Positions 1 through 5,876 of a stretch of DNA of 21,511 nucleotides are shown in pieces. The position numbers were made by a program, and so were the translations under genes. The notes beneath the pieces are model-generated. The model saw nothing but the letters and a program-made list of their open reading frames with translations. It did no database searches and was not told the DNA's origin. This DNA is from JAJPHY01 sp040754475 (GTDB lineage Bacteria > Actinomycetota > UBA4738 > HRBIN12). Every line of letters begins with the position of its first letter. Position 1 is the stretch's first letter. The stretch spans positions 1 through 21,511 of the forward strand of contig JBFMCN010000080.1 in assembly GCA_040754475.1 (NCBI GenBank), given 5' to 3'.

Positions 1-14
1 GGGCCCACCAAGAA

Positions 15-40
15 GCTGTCTGGTTCCGCCAAGAGACAGC
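15..40. terminator. Hairpin downstream of the OsmC-like gene
   Basis: A perfect 7-bp stem (GCTGTCT at 15-21 pairing with AGACAGC at 34-40) encloses a 12-nt loop, inside which GG and CC can pair further. It lies just past the stop codon of the minus-strand OsmC-like gene (58), so it could end that transcript. There is no clear T-run on either side, so terminator function is inferred from position and stem only. Confidence 0.3.
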
Positions 41-57
41 GCGAAAGTTCGCCTGCC

Positions 58-495
58 CTACCGGGTCCCCGCCTTCGCCAGCTTGGCTCGGTCGCGGATC
101 TCGAAATCGATGGCCTTCAGCGTGAACTCCACCGTCTCGTGGACGGGGCAGTGCTCGGCCACCCGCCGGATGGCCTCCTCGCGATCTCCACAGTCCGCGT
201 GCGGCAGGTTGACGATGACGTCGAGATCTGTCAGGCAGGTGGGGCAGTCGGGGTCTCCTTCCTGCTCGAAGGACACGACAACGCTCAGCTCGCGCGTGTC
301 CAGTCCCACGCGCTCACAGTAGTCTGCAACGAACGCTGCGACGCACGAGCTGAGGGACGCCACGAAGAGCTCGGAGGGCGTCGGGCCACGACCCTTGCCG
401 CCCATGCTCCGCGGGACGTCGATCACCAGACGGTGCTCACCCATGACCGCCTCGAGATTCATGTCGCCCTTGTAGACCGCCGTGACCGTGTTCAT
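58..495 (-). CDS. OsmC/Ohr-family protein
   Basis: This 145-residue protein belongs to the OsmC/Ohr family, whose characterised members reduce organic hydroperoxides with a pair of cysteines. Both expected cysteines are visible: Cys51 in a helix reading SLSSCVAAFV and Cys116 in EHCPVHET. The segment GRGPTPSELFVASLSSC is the usual entry to the first catalytic helix. The length fits the family. I chose the ATG at 493-495 because GGAGGT sits 4 nt upstream; a longer reading frame to 579 would add an unrelated arginine-rich leader. The gene follows the L,D-transpeptidase gene on the same strand after 127 bp with a hairpin between, so it is probably transcribed separately. OsmC, Ohr and YhfA-like subfamilies cannot be told apart here, and peroxidase activity is inferred from the family. 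Confidence 0.88.
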   Translation of the reverse strand: MNTVTAVYKGDMNLEAVMGEHRLVIDVPRSMGGKGRGPTPSELFVASLSSCVAAFVADYCERVGLDTRELSVVVSFEQEGDPDCPTCLTDLDVIVNLPHADCGDREEAIRRVAEHCPVHETVEFTLKAIDFEIRDRAKLAKAGTR

Positions 496-547
496 GTCAC
501 ACCTCCGCCTTGAGACTCCATCCTCCTCCAGGAGTGCCAGGCCAGAA

Positions 548-562
548 GGGGCCGAAGGCCCC
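548..562 (-). terminator. Short GC hairpin between L,D-transpeptidase and OsmC genes
   Basis: GGGGCC (548-553) and GGCCCC (557-562) form a perfect 6-bp stem around a GAA loop. It lies about 60 bp past the stop codon of the minus-strand L,D-transpeptidase gene. On the minus strand it is followed only by a short mixed CTTCTGG stretch, so it is a weak intrinsic terminator candidate. Confidence 0.35.
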
Positions 563-622
563 GGGTATTGCGGGGACATCGGGAAGCGGGCGGAAGCGCG
601 TGCGTTGCTCGATTCGATCGCC

Positions 623-1387
623 TCAAGGGTTGATGATCACCGGCGTCCCGAGCGGAACGCCTTGCAGCTGGAGCATTTCCGGGTTGAAGACGCGGACGCA
701 GCCGTGCGAGACGGCCTTTCCGCGATCGCTCGGGTCGGACGTGCCATGGATCGCCAGGCGCCCACCGCCCGGCCAGCTCGTGAGACCCGACGAGAACCCC
801 GACAGCCCCAACGCGAAGACACCGTAGGGCCCGTCCCGGGTCGCATACGAGACACGCACCCACACGTAGAACCTGCCCGACGTGGTCGGAGTCTGGGGAG
901 TGCCGATCCCCACAGCGAAGCTCTCCTCCAAGTGATTCCTCACGAAGTGGCGGAGGGTTCTCTGCGACAGGTCGACGACGATCCGCTCGTTGCGTCGAAC
1001 GAGCCGAACCTCCTCCTGCCGAACCCACGCGGCCATTCCATTGGGTCGAACGGGAAGAAGGAGCCGGTACCAGAACCGCCCTGAGGAGTCGGCCCGGACC
1101 CCGTCCACCAGCAGCGGCGCGATGCGCCCGAACGGATCTCGGGCGTCGAACGCGAAGTCCGCTGCTGCGGAGGTGCCCGGCGTGTACCACATCGAGAGGT
1201 GGGGCCGAAGTGGGACCGCGGCGTAGTTGCCCCGCAGCTTCGGCGCCGGGCTCGGGATCGAAGCCGACACCACGGGGACACTCGCGGAGGAGCCCTCCCC
1301 GACCGGGCGCCCGTCTCCGGCCGGCTCCCCCGCCCGACACGCCGAGACAAGTAGCAGACCGGCAACGACGATGGGACGGGCGCGCAC
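623..1387 (-). CDS. L,D-transpeptidase lipoprotein (YkuD domain)
   Basis: This 254-residue protein is a probable cell-wall L,D-transpeptidase, the enzyme type that makes 3-3 peptide cross-links in peptidoglycan. Residues 1-17 are a short lipoprotein signal ending in the lipobox LVSAC, so Cys17 would be lipidated and the protein held outside the membrane. A Pro/Ser-rich linker follows. Residues about 70-130 (FGRIAPLLVDGVRA...WVRQEEVRLV) resemble an SH3-like binding domain, and residues 133-254 form the YkuD domain. The catalytic pattern is complete: His214 in IHGTSD and SHGCVR with His228 and Cys230. The start is GTG with only a weak ribosome site (GGGA); it is the first start available in the frame and gives a sensible signal peptide. 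The gene is divergent from tRNA-Leu. I am confident of the family; the exact donor and acceptor peptides are unknown. Confidence 0.92.
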   Translation of the reverse strand: MRARPIVVAGLLLVSACRAGEPAGDGRPVGEGSSASVPVVSASIPSPAPKLRGNYAAVPLRPHLSMWYTPGTSAAADFAFDARDPFGRIAPLLVDGVRADSSGRFWYRLLLPVRPNGMAAWVRQEEVRLVRRNERIVVDLSQRTLRHFVRNHLEESFAVGIGTPQTPTTSGRFYVWVRVSYATRDGPYGVFALGLSGFSSGLTSWPGGGRLAIHGTSDPSDRGKAVSHGCVRVFNPEMLQLQGVPLGTPVIINP

Positions 1388-1461
1388 GGTTCCCAGTATG
1401 GAACGAGTCCCCGGAAGATGAACCTCCGCCCAGTTGGCTGCGGTAGGCTGCCCATCTGCCG

Positions 1462-1546
1462 GCGAGAGTGGCGGAATCTGGCAGACGCGCCGGACTTAGG
1501 ATCCGGTGCCCGAAAGGGCGTGGGGGTTCAAATCCCCCCTCTCGCA
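1462..1546 (+). tRNA. tRNA-Leu (anticodon UAG)
   Basis: The 85-nt sequence folds as a class II tRNA. The acceptor stem GCGAGAG (1462-1468) pairs with CTCTCGC (1539-1545), the D-arm is closed by GCG/CGC, and the anticodon stem CCGGA/TCCGG holds the loop CTTAGGA with anticodon TAG. A long variable arm (TGCCCGAAAGGGCG) and a perfect T-stem GGGGG/CCCCC with loop TTCAAAT follow. The long variable arm and the anticodon identify leucine (CUN codons). No CCA is encoded. A TAGGCT hexamer at 1444-1449 could be its -10 box. The 3' end is repeated just downstream and its 3' half recurs at 2906-2955, suggesting use as an integration site. Confidence 0.96.
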
Positions 1547-1561
1547 CCCACCCTCTCGCAC
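1537..1561. repeat. 14-bp-period direct repeat of the tRNA-Leu 3' end
   Basis: CCCTCTCGCAC occurs at 1537-1547, as the acceptor-stem end of tRNA-Leu, and again at 1551-1561, three bases after the first copy ends. The second copy coincides with the point where the recombinase-like reading frame loses similarity. A related CTCTCGCAC stands at 2648-2656, just before the aquaporin start codon. Confidence 0.6.
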
Positions 1562-1567
1562 ATTCAG

Positions 1568-1660
1568 CACGCCTGCCTCCCTCGTCAGCTTCGAGAAGCA
1601 CTTGCTGACCGTACTCGGATGGAGGGGCTTGCCGCGATGGCCGAACGCCGAAGCGCTCCC
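1568..1660 (-). pseudogene. Fragment of a tyrosine recombinase/integrase
   Basis: About 30 codons on the minus strand (from roughly 1660 down to 1562) read as part of a tyrosine recombinase catalytic domain. The segment GKPLHPSTVSKCFSKLTREA followed by GVLNVR matches the family pattern of Gly-x-Pro, HPSTVS, an F-x-x-L helix, then AG-x-x-NVR, which in intact enzymes is followed directly by the HDLRHT box. Here the similarity ends exactly at NVR, where the repeat of the tRNA 3' end begins, and the HxLRH box and catalytic tyrosine are absent. Upstream it ends at the hairpin at 1663-1691, so both termini are lost. The assignment rests on motif recall over a short stretch; a profile search would settle it. 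Its place beside a tRNA supports an integrase origin. Confidence 0.6.
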
Positions 1661-1662
1661 CC

Positions 1663-1691
1663 GAAGGAGGCCCCCTCGGAGGGCCTCCTTC
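1663..1691 (-). terminator. Perfect 11-bp hairpin downstream of aquaporin gene
   Basis: GAAGGAGGCCC (1663-1673) and its exact complement GGGCCTCCTTC (1681-1691) enclose a 7-nt loop. This is the strongest hairpin in the window. It lies about 220 bp past the stop of the minus-strand aquaporin gene and right at the edge of the recombinase fragment. It lacks a long T-run on either side, so it may work as a non-classical terminator or simply be a structure carried by the relic. Confidence 0.5.
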
Positions 1692-1913
1692 AGAGGCGTC
1701 ACGGCCTGAGCTCCCGCTAAGGACAAGGTCGCCGTGACCTCGGGGGTGGCTCGTGCCACGAGTCGATGCACGGGGAGTCCACCTTCTGCAGGCCGGGCTG
1801 AGGGGCCCGGACCCATCGCATCTCCTCCTTCACCACGCCTTCGGGCTTGTTGCCAGCTTCTTCATGCCGAACCTCACCTCCGGACCATGCCCCCGCCTGG
1901 AGAGCCAGCCGGC

Positions 1914-2642
1914 TCAGAAGTGCAAGTCGAAGGCGGCCTTCGCGATGAACGCACCCAGCGTGCCACCCACCAGCGGCCCGAAGACCGGGATCATCGAGTA
2001 GGCCCAGTCCGAGCTCCCCTTCCCCGGGATCGGCAGGATGAAGTGCATGATCCGGGGGCCCAGGTCTCGGGCCGGGTTCATCGCATACCCCGTAGGTCCA
2101 CCGAGCGACAGGCCTAGGGAGAGGACCAACAGGCCCCAGAACAGAGCCCCGAAGTTATCGGCCCACTCGTGCTGACCGATCGCGAGACCACACAGCGTCA
2201 GCATCATGGTCGCGATGACCTCGGTGAGAAGGTTCAGCGGGTAGTTGCGGATCGCCGGGCCGGTCGAGTGAACGGCCAGCTTGAGGCCCGGGTCCTCCGT
2301 CTCCGCCCAGTGCGGCATGTACGCCAAGAACACGAGCAGCGCTCCCAACATCGCGCCCAGGAACTCGCCGGCGACGATCTGTGGGACATCCGCCCATTCG
2401 GTGTTGCCGATGAACGCCCATGCGATCGTCACCGCGGGGTTCAGGTGGGCGACGCCGCCCGTACAGGCAACGCTCGTCAGGATGCCGAACGTCACCGCCA
2501 TGCCCCACGCCCAGGTGATGACGATCCATCCGCCGTTCTGGGCCTTGGACTTGTTGAGGAGCACGCCGGCGACCACCCCATCACCCAGAAGGATCAGGGT
2601 ACCGGTGCCAACCACTTCTCCTAGGAACATCTCAGTAACCAT
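1914..2642 (-). CDS. glpF: GlpF-type aquaglyceroporin (MIP family)
   Basis: This 242-residue membrane channel would carry glycerol or other small neutral solutes, and perhaps water, across the cytoplasmic membrane. Both family signature loops are present: HLNPAVT (NPA at 68-70) and YAMNPARD (NPA at 189-191). The aspartate after the second box (Asp193) and the filter-type residues Trp45, Tyr187 and Arg192 resemble GlpF more than strict water channels. Hydrophobic stretches fit six spans. I chose the ATG at 2640-2642 since MVTEMFLGEVVGT fits the usual N-terminus; a purine-rich GAGAGAGGGG abuts it, and a second ATG four codons on is also possible. No glycerol kinase or dehydrogenase gene is nearby. 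The gene lies alone between tRNA-Leu and its partial copy and may be cargo of an old insertion; paired palindromes stand upstream. Confidence 0.93.
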   Translation of the reverse strand: MVTEMFLGEVVGTGTLILLGDGVVAGVLLNKSKAQNGGWIVITWAWGMAVTFGILTSVACTGGVAHLNPAVTIAWAFIGNTEWADVPQIVAGEFLGAMLGALLVFLAYMPHWAETEDPGLKLAVHSTGPAIRNYPLNLLTEVIATMMLTLCGLAIGQHEWADNFGALFWGLLVLSLGLSLGGPTGYAMNPARDLGPRIMHFILPIPGKGSSDWAYSMIPVFGPLVGGTLGAFIAKAAFDLHF

Positions 2643-2788
2643 CCCCTCTCTCGCACGGCTACGGTCAAGAGAATCCGGGCGTCTTGTCCCGGGCAAGTAG
2701 GACCCCGCGCTCACCCCCCTTCCCCCTCCGCGGCCCGCTGGATTTCGAGACCCCCTGAGCCTCGGCCGACCCCAGCACGGTCCCGGGC

Positions 2789-2814
2789 GGTCGGTAACAC
2801 TCTTGTTACCGACC
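2789..2814. promoter_or_regulatory. Palindrome 1: 11-bp arms, TCGGTAAC half-site
   Basis: GGTCGGTAACA (2789-2799) and TGTTACCGACC (2804-2814) are perfect complements around CTCT. The half-site TCGGTAAC recurs in both arms of a second palindrome whose centre is 41 bp away, close to four helical turns. This suggests paired operators for a dimeric regulator of the aquaporin gene, whose start is about 150 bp away. The regulator is unknown. Recombination-accessory sites near the presumed attachment site are an alternative. Confidence 0.5.
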
Positions 2815-2831
2815 CTAGCACGGGTGGGGCG

Positions 2832-2861
2832 TCGGTAACAAGGCCGTTACCGAGCCTTTTT
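2832..2861 (+). promoter_or_regulatory. Palindrome 2 with TCGGTAAC half-sites, followed by a T-run
   Basis: TCGGTAAC (2832-2839) pairs with GTTACCGA (2846-2853) around AAGGCC, repeating the half-site of palindrome 1. On the plus strand it is followed by GCC and five T residues (2857-2861), so by shape it could also be an intrinsic terminator. No plus-strand gene ends nearby, which makes a regulatory role as the partner of palindrome 1 at least as likely. Confidence 0.5.
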
Positions 2862-2905
2862 GGGTCCAGGCCCCAGAACGAAAGATCGTGCCCGGATGCG
2901 ACTAC

Positions 2906-2955
2906 CTAAGGATCCGGTGCCCGCGAGGGCGTGGGGGTTCAAGTCCTGCTCTCGC
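2906..2955 (+). pseudogene. Degenerate 3' half of tRNA-Leu (att-like remnant)
   Basis: About 50 bp repeat the functional tRNA-Leu from its anticodon loop to the acceptor stem. GGATCCGGTGCCCG, AGGGCGTGGGGGTTCAA and CTCTCGC are identical blocks separated by a few changes. The T-stem is spoiled (GGGGG against CCTGC) and no matching 5' half precedes it, so it cannot be a tRNA. It has the same orientation as the intact gene 1.4 kb to the left. A duplication that begins in the anticodon loop and runs to the 3' end is typical of attachment sites used by tRNA-targeting integrases. Confidence 0.7.
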
Positions 2956-3005
2956 GCTGCCCAGTCAGACTTCTTCGAGCTCTTCCGTACAAGTCCGCCG
3001 GACGC

Positions 3006-3497
3006 TCAGCTCACCGCTTTCTTCACGAGCGCGGCGATCCTTGCCTCTTCGGCGGCGGTCAACTCCTTCAGCGCGAAGGCGGTCGGCCACATGGCACCTT
3101 CGTCGAGGTTCGCCTTGTCGCTGAAGCCGAACGTCGCGTACCTCGTCTTGAACTTCTGCGCGCTCTGGAAGAAGCAAACGACGTTGCCGTCCTTCGCATA
3201 CGCAGGCATCCCGTACCAGAGTCTCGGCGAGAGGGCTGGCGCGCTGGCTTCGATGATCGCATGGAGCCGCTCCCCCAAGGCGCGGTCCGGTTCCGGCATC
3301 TCGGCGATCTTCGCGAGCACGGCGGCCTCCCCGTCCGCCTTGTCCGCGCGCGAGCCGCGGCGTGCGGACGGCTTCAGCTCTTGGGCGCGCTCCCTCATCG
3401 CGGCTCGTTCCTCGTCCGTGAATCCCTCGAACGTCTTGCCGATGGTGCTCTTGGCGGACTTCCGCGTGCCCTTCTTTGCAGGTTTCCTCTCAGCCAC
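3006..3497 (-). CDS. DUF1801-family protein
   Basis: This 163-residue protein has a basic Lys/Arg/Ala-rich N-terminus (residues 1-20), a charged helical region, then a DUF1801-type fold. Residues about 74-163 carry LWYGMPAYAKDGNVVCFFQS, then KFKTRYATFGFS and the C-terminal helix ELTAAEEARIAALVKKAV. Relatives include YdhG/Fra-like proteins proposed to act in iron handling, but no biochemical role can be read here. I chose the GTG at 3497 because GGAGGT stands 8 nt upstream; the TTG at 3521 would place that ribosome site inside the gene. It stands alone on the minus strand to the right of the tRNA-Leu remnant, and the basic tail could bind nucleic acid. Family assignment is fairly secure, function unknown. 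Confidence 0.85.
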   Translation of the reverse strand: MAERKPAKKGTRKSAKSTIGKTFEGFTDEERAAMRERAQELKPSARRGSRADKADGEAAVLAKIAEMPEPDRALGERLHAIIEASAPALSPRLWYGMPAYAKDGNVVCFFQSAQKFKTRYATFGFSDKANLDEGAMWPTAFALKELTAAEEARIAALVKKAVS

Positions 3498-3721
3498 TGC
3501 GAAGCACCTCCGTGCGCCCAACTGGTCTAGCCGCTCGACCTCCAGGGATGGTAAGGGACGAACCGTCGTGGGAGACCGAGCTCGCGAGCGGGCCCGGAAG
3601 AACGCGTTCTCCGCCCTTGCCGCGGGGGTCAGTCAACGTGGTCCATCGCAACTCGGTCGGCAAGCTGATGCGGTCCCAGCCGCGACGCCTCTGACACACA
3701 GCCCGGAGAGCCCTGCCGAGG

Positions 3722-3985
3722 CTAGACCAGCGATTCCTGGCCCGGCGGCGGCCTCCGGCCACGACGAGGCGTCGGGGGCGCCGGGTGTTCGACGAGCGCG
3801 ACCACGCGGCTGGCCATGAACCGACCGGCACGCACGGGCGTGCCGCTCCTCGTCACCTCGGTGACCTCGACCACGCCGCGCGAGGTCGAGACCTCCACGC
3901 GCCGCCCGGCCTTCGTCGCCTCGATCTCGTACTTGACGATCCCGCTCCCCGAATCCACCACGATCTCGACGCGATCGCCTCTCAT
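3722..3985 (-). CDS. Small conserved-looking hypothetical protein (87 aa)
   Basis: I do not recognise this 87-residue protein. The body (residues 1-66) is rich in beta-prone segments, such as DRVEIVVDSGSGIVKYEIEA, VEVTEVTR and RVVALVEH. The tail (67-87) is Pro/Arg-rich and probably disordered. It has no signal peptide or membrane span and no cysteine. The start is ATG at 3983-3985, with a modest AGG 8 nt upstream. Codon use looks like that of its neighbours. It is divergent from the HtrA-like protease gene across 164 bp, so the two promoters share that gap. About 200 bp to its right end and the DUF1801 start (3498-3721) hold nothing I recognise. Confidence 0.6.
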   Translation of the reverse strand: MRGDRVEIVVDSGSGIVKYEIEATKAGRRVEVSTSRGVVEVTEVTRSGTPVRAGRFMASRVVALVEHPAPPTPRRGRRPPPGQESLV

Positions 3986-4149
3986 GTGCCAAGCCTACCC
4001 CCGGCGCGAATACCGCACGACGGACGGTACGCTGGGTCGTGTTCCACGTTCCCAGGAAGCCCCAAGCGTGATCTGAGGTCCCTCTCAGCCCGGGCGGCGA
4101 ACCTTCCGCTGAGCCGGGAACACGGTTCGGGCGGTTAAGGATGTGACGC

Positions 4150-5412
4150 GTGTCGGACGACGTTTCGGAAGTGGGCATGAATCCCGAAGGATTGGACGGT
4201 CGAGCGGACCAGGAGCTTCCACCCCCAGCTCCTCCGGTGCGCGATCAGTGGGCGTTCGGGGCGCCGTCGGCAGAGCCTGCCGGCATTCCCCCGGCTCGGC
4301 GCAGCCGACGCCTGCTCGCGTTGGCCGTGGCGGCGATCGTGCTGCTCGGCAGCGGGATCGGCATCGGGTTCGGCCTCGCGGGGGACGGCGGCGGCTCCAC
4401 TGCGCTCCAAACACAGCAGAACCCCTCTGCCCGCCAGACCCCCGACGGTCTCGACGTCCAGGCGATCGCCGACAGGGTCGTCCCCGCAGTGGTCGACATC
4501 AACACCGTCGTGAGCTCCTACGGCTTCGGGCCTTCGGCGGAGGGGGCCGGTACCGGCATGATCCTGACCGCCTCTGGCGAGGTGCTGACCAACAACCACG
4601 TGATCGAGGGCGCAACCAGCATCCAGGTCTCGATCGAGGGGCGCTCAGGCACCTACGCCGCCAGAGTGCTCGGCGCGAGCCCTTCGGCCGATGTTGCCCT
4701 GCTCCAGATCGAGGGCGTTTCGGGCCTGCCGACGGTCACCCTCGCGAACTCCTCGAGCCTGACCCTGGGCGAAGGAGTCGTCGCCATCGGCAACGCCCTG
4801 GGACAGGGTGGTTCGCCGACCGTCACAGCGGGCAGCATCACGGCGCTCGACCGCTCGATCACGGTCCAAGACAACCGCGGTGAAGAAGACCATCTGACCG
4901 GCATGATCCAGACCGACGCGCCCATCAGCTCCGGGGACTCGGGAGGGCCACTCGTGAACTCATCCGGTCAGGTGGTGGGCATGATCACGGCCGGCGCAAC
5001 GACCGACCCGATGCAGTCGTCCACCGATCTGGGCTTTGCCATCCCGACGAACAGCGCGCTCAGCATCGTGAACGAGATCAGGGCCGGTCACGCCACCTCC
5101 GACATCATCATCGGCGAGGTGGGCTTCTTGGGCGTCGTGGTGGGAGACCTGGACACTGCAACAGCCGCGACGCTGGGGGTCACATCGGGCGCGCTCGTGG
5201 TCGGCGTGATTCCGAACACGCCGGCGTTTGAAGCCGGAATCTCGGAGCCCGCTGTGATCACGGTGATCGACGGAGCGAGCATCACTTCGCCCGACACCCT
5301 CGGCACGGCCCTGCACGGCCACAAGCCCGGAGAGCTGGTTCGCGTGACCTGGGTGGATCAGATCGGGACCCACACCGCCACGCTTCGTCTGATCTCCGGT
5401 CCGGCCGTGTGA
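4150..5412 (+). CDS. htrA: HtrA/DegP-type serine protease with PDZ domain
   Basis: This 420-residue protein is a membrane-anchored serine protease of the HtrA type, a group that handles misfolded proteins outside the membrane. Residues 1-52 form a Pro-rich cytoplasmic tail, 54-76 one transmembrane helix, about 100-310 the trypsin-like domain, and about 318-415 a PDZ domain. The catalytic triad is complete: His150 in TNNHVIEG, Asp181 in SADVALL and Ser264 in GDSGGPLV. The start is GTG at 4150 with AAGGA about 8 nt upstream; an ATG ten codons on, with GGAAG before it, is also possible. It stands alone, divergent from the 87-residue hypothetical gene. Stress control is usual for the family, but I could not find a convincing sigma-factor box here. 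Family assignment is secure; substrates are unknown. Confidence 0.95.
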   Translation: MSDDVSEVGMNPEGLDGRADQELPPPAPPVRDQWAFGAPSAEPAGIPPARRSRRLLALAVAAIVLLGSGIGIGFGLAGDGGGSTALQTQQNPSARQTPDGLDVQAIADRVVPAVVDINTVVSSYGFGPSAEGAGTGMILTASGEVLTNNHVIEGATSIQVSIEGRSGTYAARVLGASPSADVALLQIEGVSGLPTVTLANSSSLTLGEGVVAIGNALGQGGSPTVTAGSITALDRSITVQDNRGEEDHLTGMIQTDAPISSGDSGGPLVNSSGQVVGMITAGATTDPMQSSTDLGFAIPTNSALSIVNEIRAGHATSDIIIGEVGFLGVVVGDLDTATAATLGVTSGALVVGVIPNTPAFEAGISEPAVITVIDGASITSPDTLGTALHGHKPGELVRVTWVDQIGTHTATLRLISGPAV

Positions 5413-5548
5413 CGGTGCATCGGCCGGCCTGACCCCCTCCACCGACCGTGCTTGCCGTGCGAGGGTTCCAGGCTCCGTGCCAGCTCCGTCAGGCTTGAGA
5501 GCTCCCAGCTGCGGCCGGGGCCACGAGCATGGCCCTCGGGGTGGGGGG

Positions 5549-5554
5549 TATGAT
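5549..5554 (+). promoter_or_regulatory. Candidate -10 box TATGAT upstream of the small membrane protein gene
   Basis: TATGAT matches the -10 consensus at five of six positions and is flanked by GGG and CCC. A transcript from here would have about 50 nt before the TTG start at 5612. No good -35 box is visible at the right distance. The rest of the 199-bp gap (5413-5611) shows nothing else I recognise. Confidence 0.35.
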
Positions 5555-5611
5555 CCCGGCGCAACGCATCCCCGCTTGAGGCGCGTGGCGCGGGTGTAGT
5601 GAGGAGGGGTT

Positions 5612-5824
5612 TTGGGAAGGTGGACACGTCGCAAGGTACTGCTGGTCGGCGTCGCAACCGGGGCCTTGGGCTTCGCGACGATGTTTCTCATCTCGCGCTT
5701 TGACCATCAAGAATCGCTTTCCTACTCGCTGCTCATGGGCCTGCTCAACTGCGCGGCAAACGTCCTGGCCTGGTCGATTGCCGTCGCCCTCCTCAGGAGA
5801 CGACGTGAACGGGGCGAACCGTGA
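5612..5824 (+). CDS. Small two-helix membrane protein (70 aa)
   Basis: I do not recognise this 70-residue protein. It has a basic N-terminus (RWTRRK), a first hydrophobic segment at about 8-28 (VLLVGVATGALGFATMFLI), a short polar loop containing SRFDHQES, a second hydrophobic segment at about 38-61, and a strongly basic tail (RRRRERGEP). Two transmembrane helices with both ends in the cytoplasm fit the positive-inside rule. The start is TTG at 5612 preceded by GAGGAGGGG, a good ribosome site, which supports real translation. It lies 199 bp after the protease gene and converges with the ABC exporter operon. Confidence 0.65.
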   Translation: MGRWTRRKVLLVGVATGALGFATMFLISRFDHQESLSYSLLMGLLNCAANVLAWSIAVALLRRRRERGEP

Positions 5825-5876
5825 GCCCGCTCCTCACCCATTGTCTCGACCGGATTCGCCGTGTTCGGCGGGGCGC

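Larger units (their letters stand above)
1547..1913. other. Gene-poor interval between tRNA-Leu and the aquaporin gene
   Basis: This 367-bp stretch has no intact gene. It holds the second copy of the tRNA 3' repeat (1551-1561), the tyrosine-recombinase scrap (about 1568-1660) and a strong hairpin (1663-1691). From about 1700 to 1913 I see no protein similarity, RNA gene or repeat in any frame. Confidence 0.6.
1462..2955. mobile_element. Putative relic of an element integrated at tRNA-Leu
   Basis: Four features support this. An intact tRNA-Leu stands at the left end. A degenerate copy of the tRNA 3' half, from the anticodon loop to the acceptor stem, stands in the same orientation at the right end (2906-2955). 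A fragment of a tyrosine recombinase lies next to the tRNA (about 1568-1660). A single cargo-like gene, an aquaglyceroporin, lies between. Tyrosine-recombinase elements commonly insert at tRNA 3' ends, restore the tRNA at one end and leave a 3' duplicate at the other, which is this geometry. The interval is only about 1.4 kb and the recombinase is broken, so it would be an immobile remnant. An ordinary tandem duplication of a tRNA gene followed by decay is the main alternative. Confidence 0.5.
2643..3005. other. Regulatory and relic interval between aquaporin and DUF1801 genes
   Basis: This 363-bp non-coding stretch carries a near-palindrome, CTTGTCCCGGGCAAG (2683-2697), about 40 bp upstream of the aquaporin start. 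Two long palindromes sharing the half-site TCGGTAAC follow (2789-2814 and 2832-2853), then the degenerate tRNA-Leu 3' half (2906-2955). I see no gene in it. A promoter for the aquaporin gene must lie here, but I cannot fix its boxes. Confidence 0.6.

Noticed and set aside
492..1601. 369-codon minus-strand frame spanning the tRNA and L,D-transpeptidase region
   Set aside because: It is Arg/Gly-rich, crosses the tRNA gene, and overlaps a transpeptidase with a complete catalytic motif in another frame.
3522..3730. 11-bp inverted repeat CTGGTCTAGCC (3522-3532) and GGCTAGACCAG (3720-3730)
   Set aside because: About one such pair is expected by chance in a window of this size at this spacing, and the right arm overlaps the stop codon of a gene. 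No transposase is nearby.
5857..5870. CGCCG-TGTT-CGGCG hairpin between the convergent small membrane protein and ABC genes
   Set aside because: A 5-bp stem without a T-run is common in GC-rich DNA; too weak to list as a terminator.
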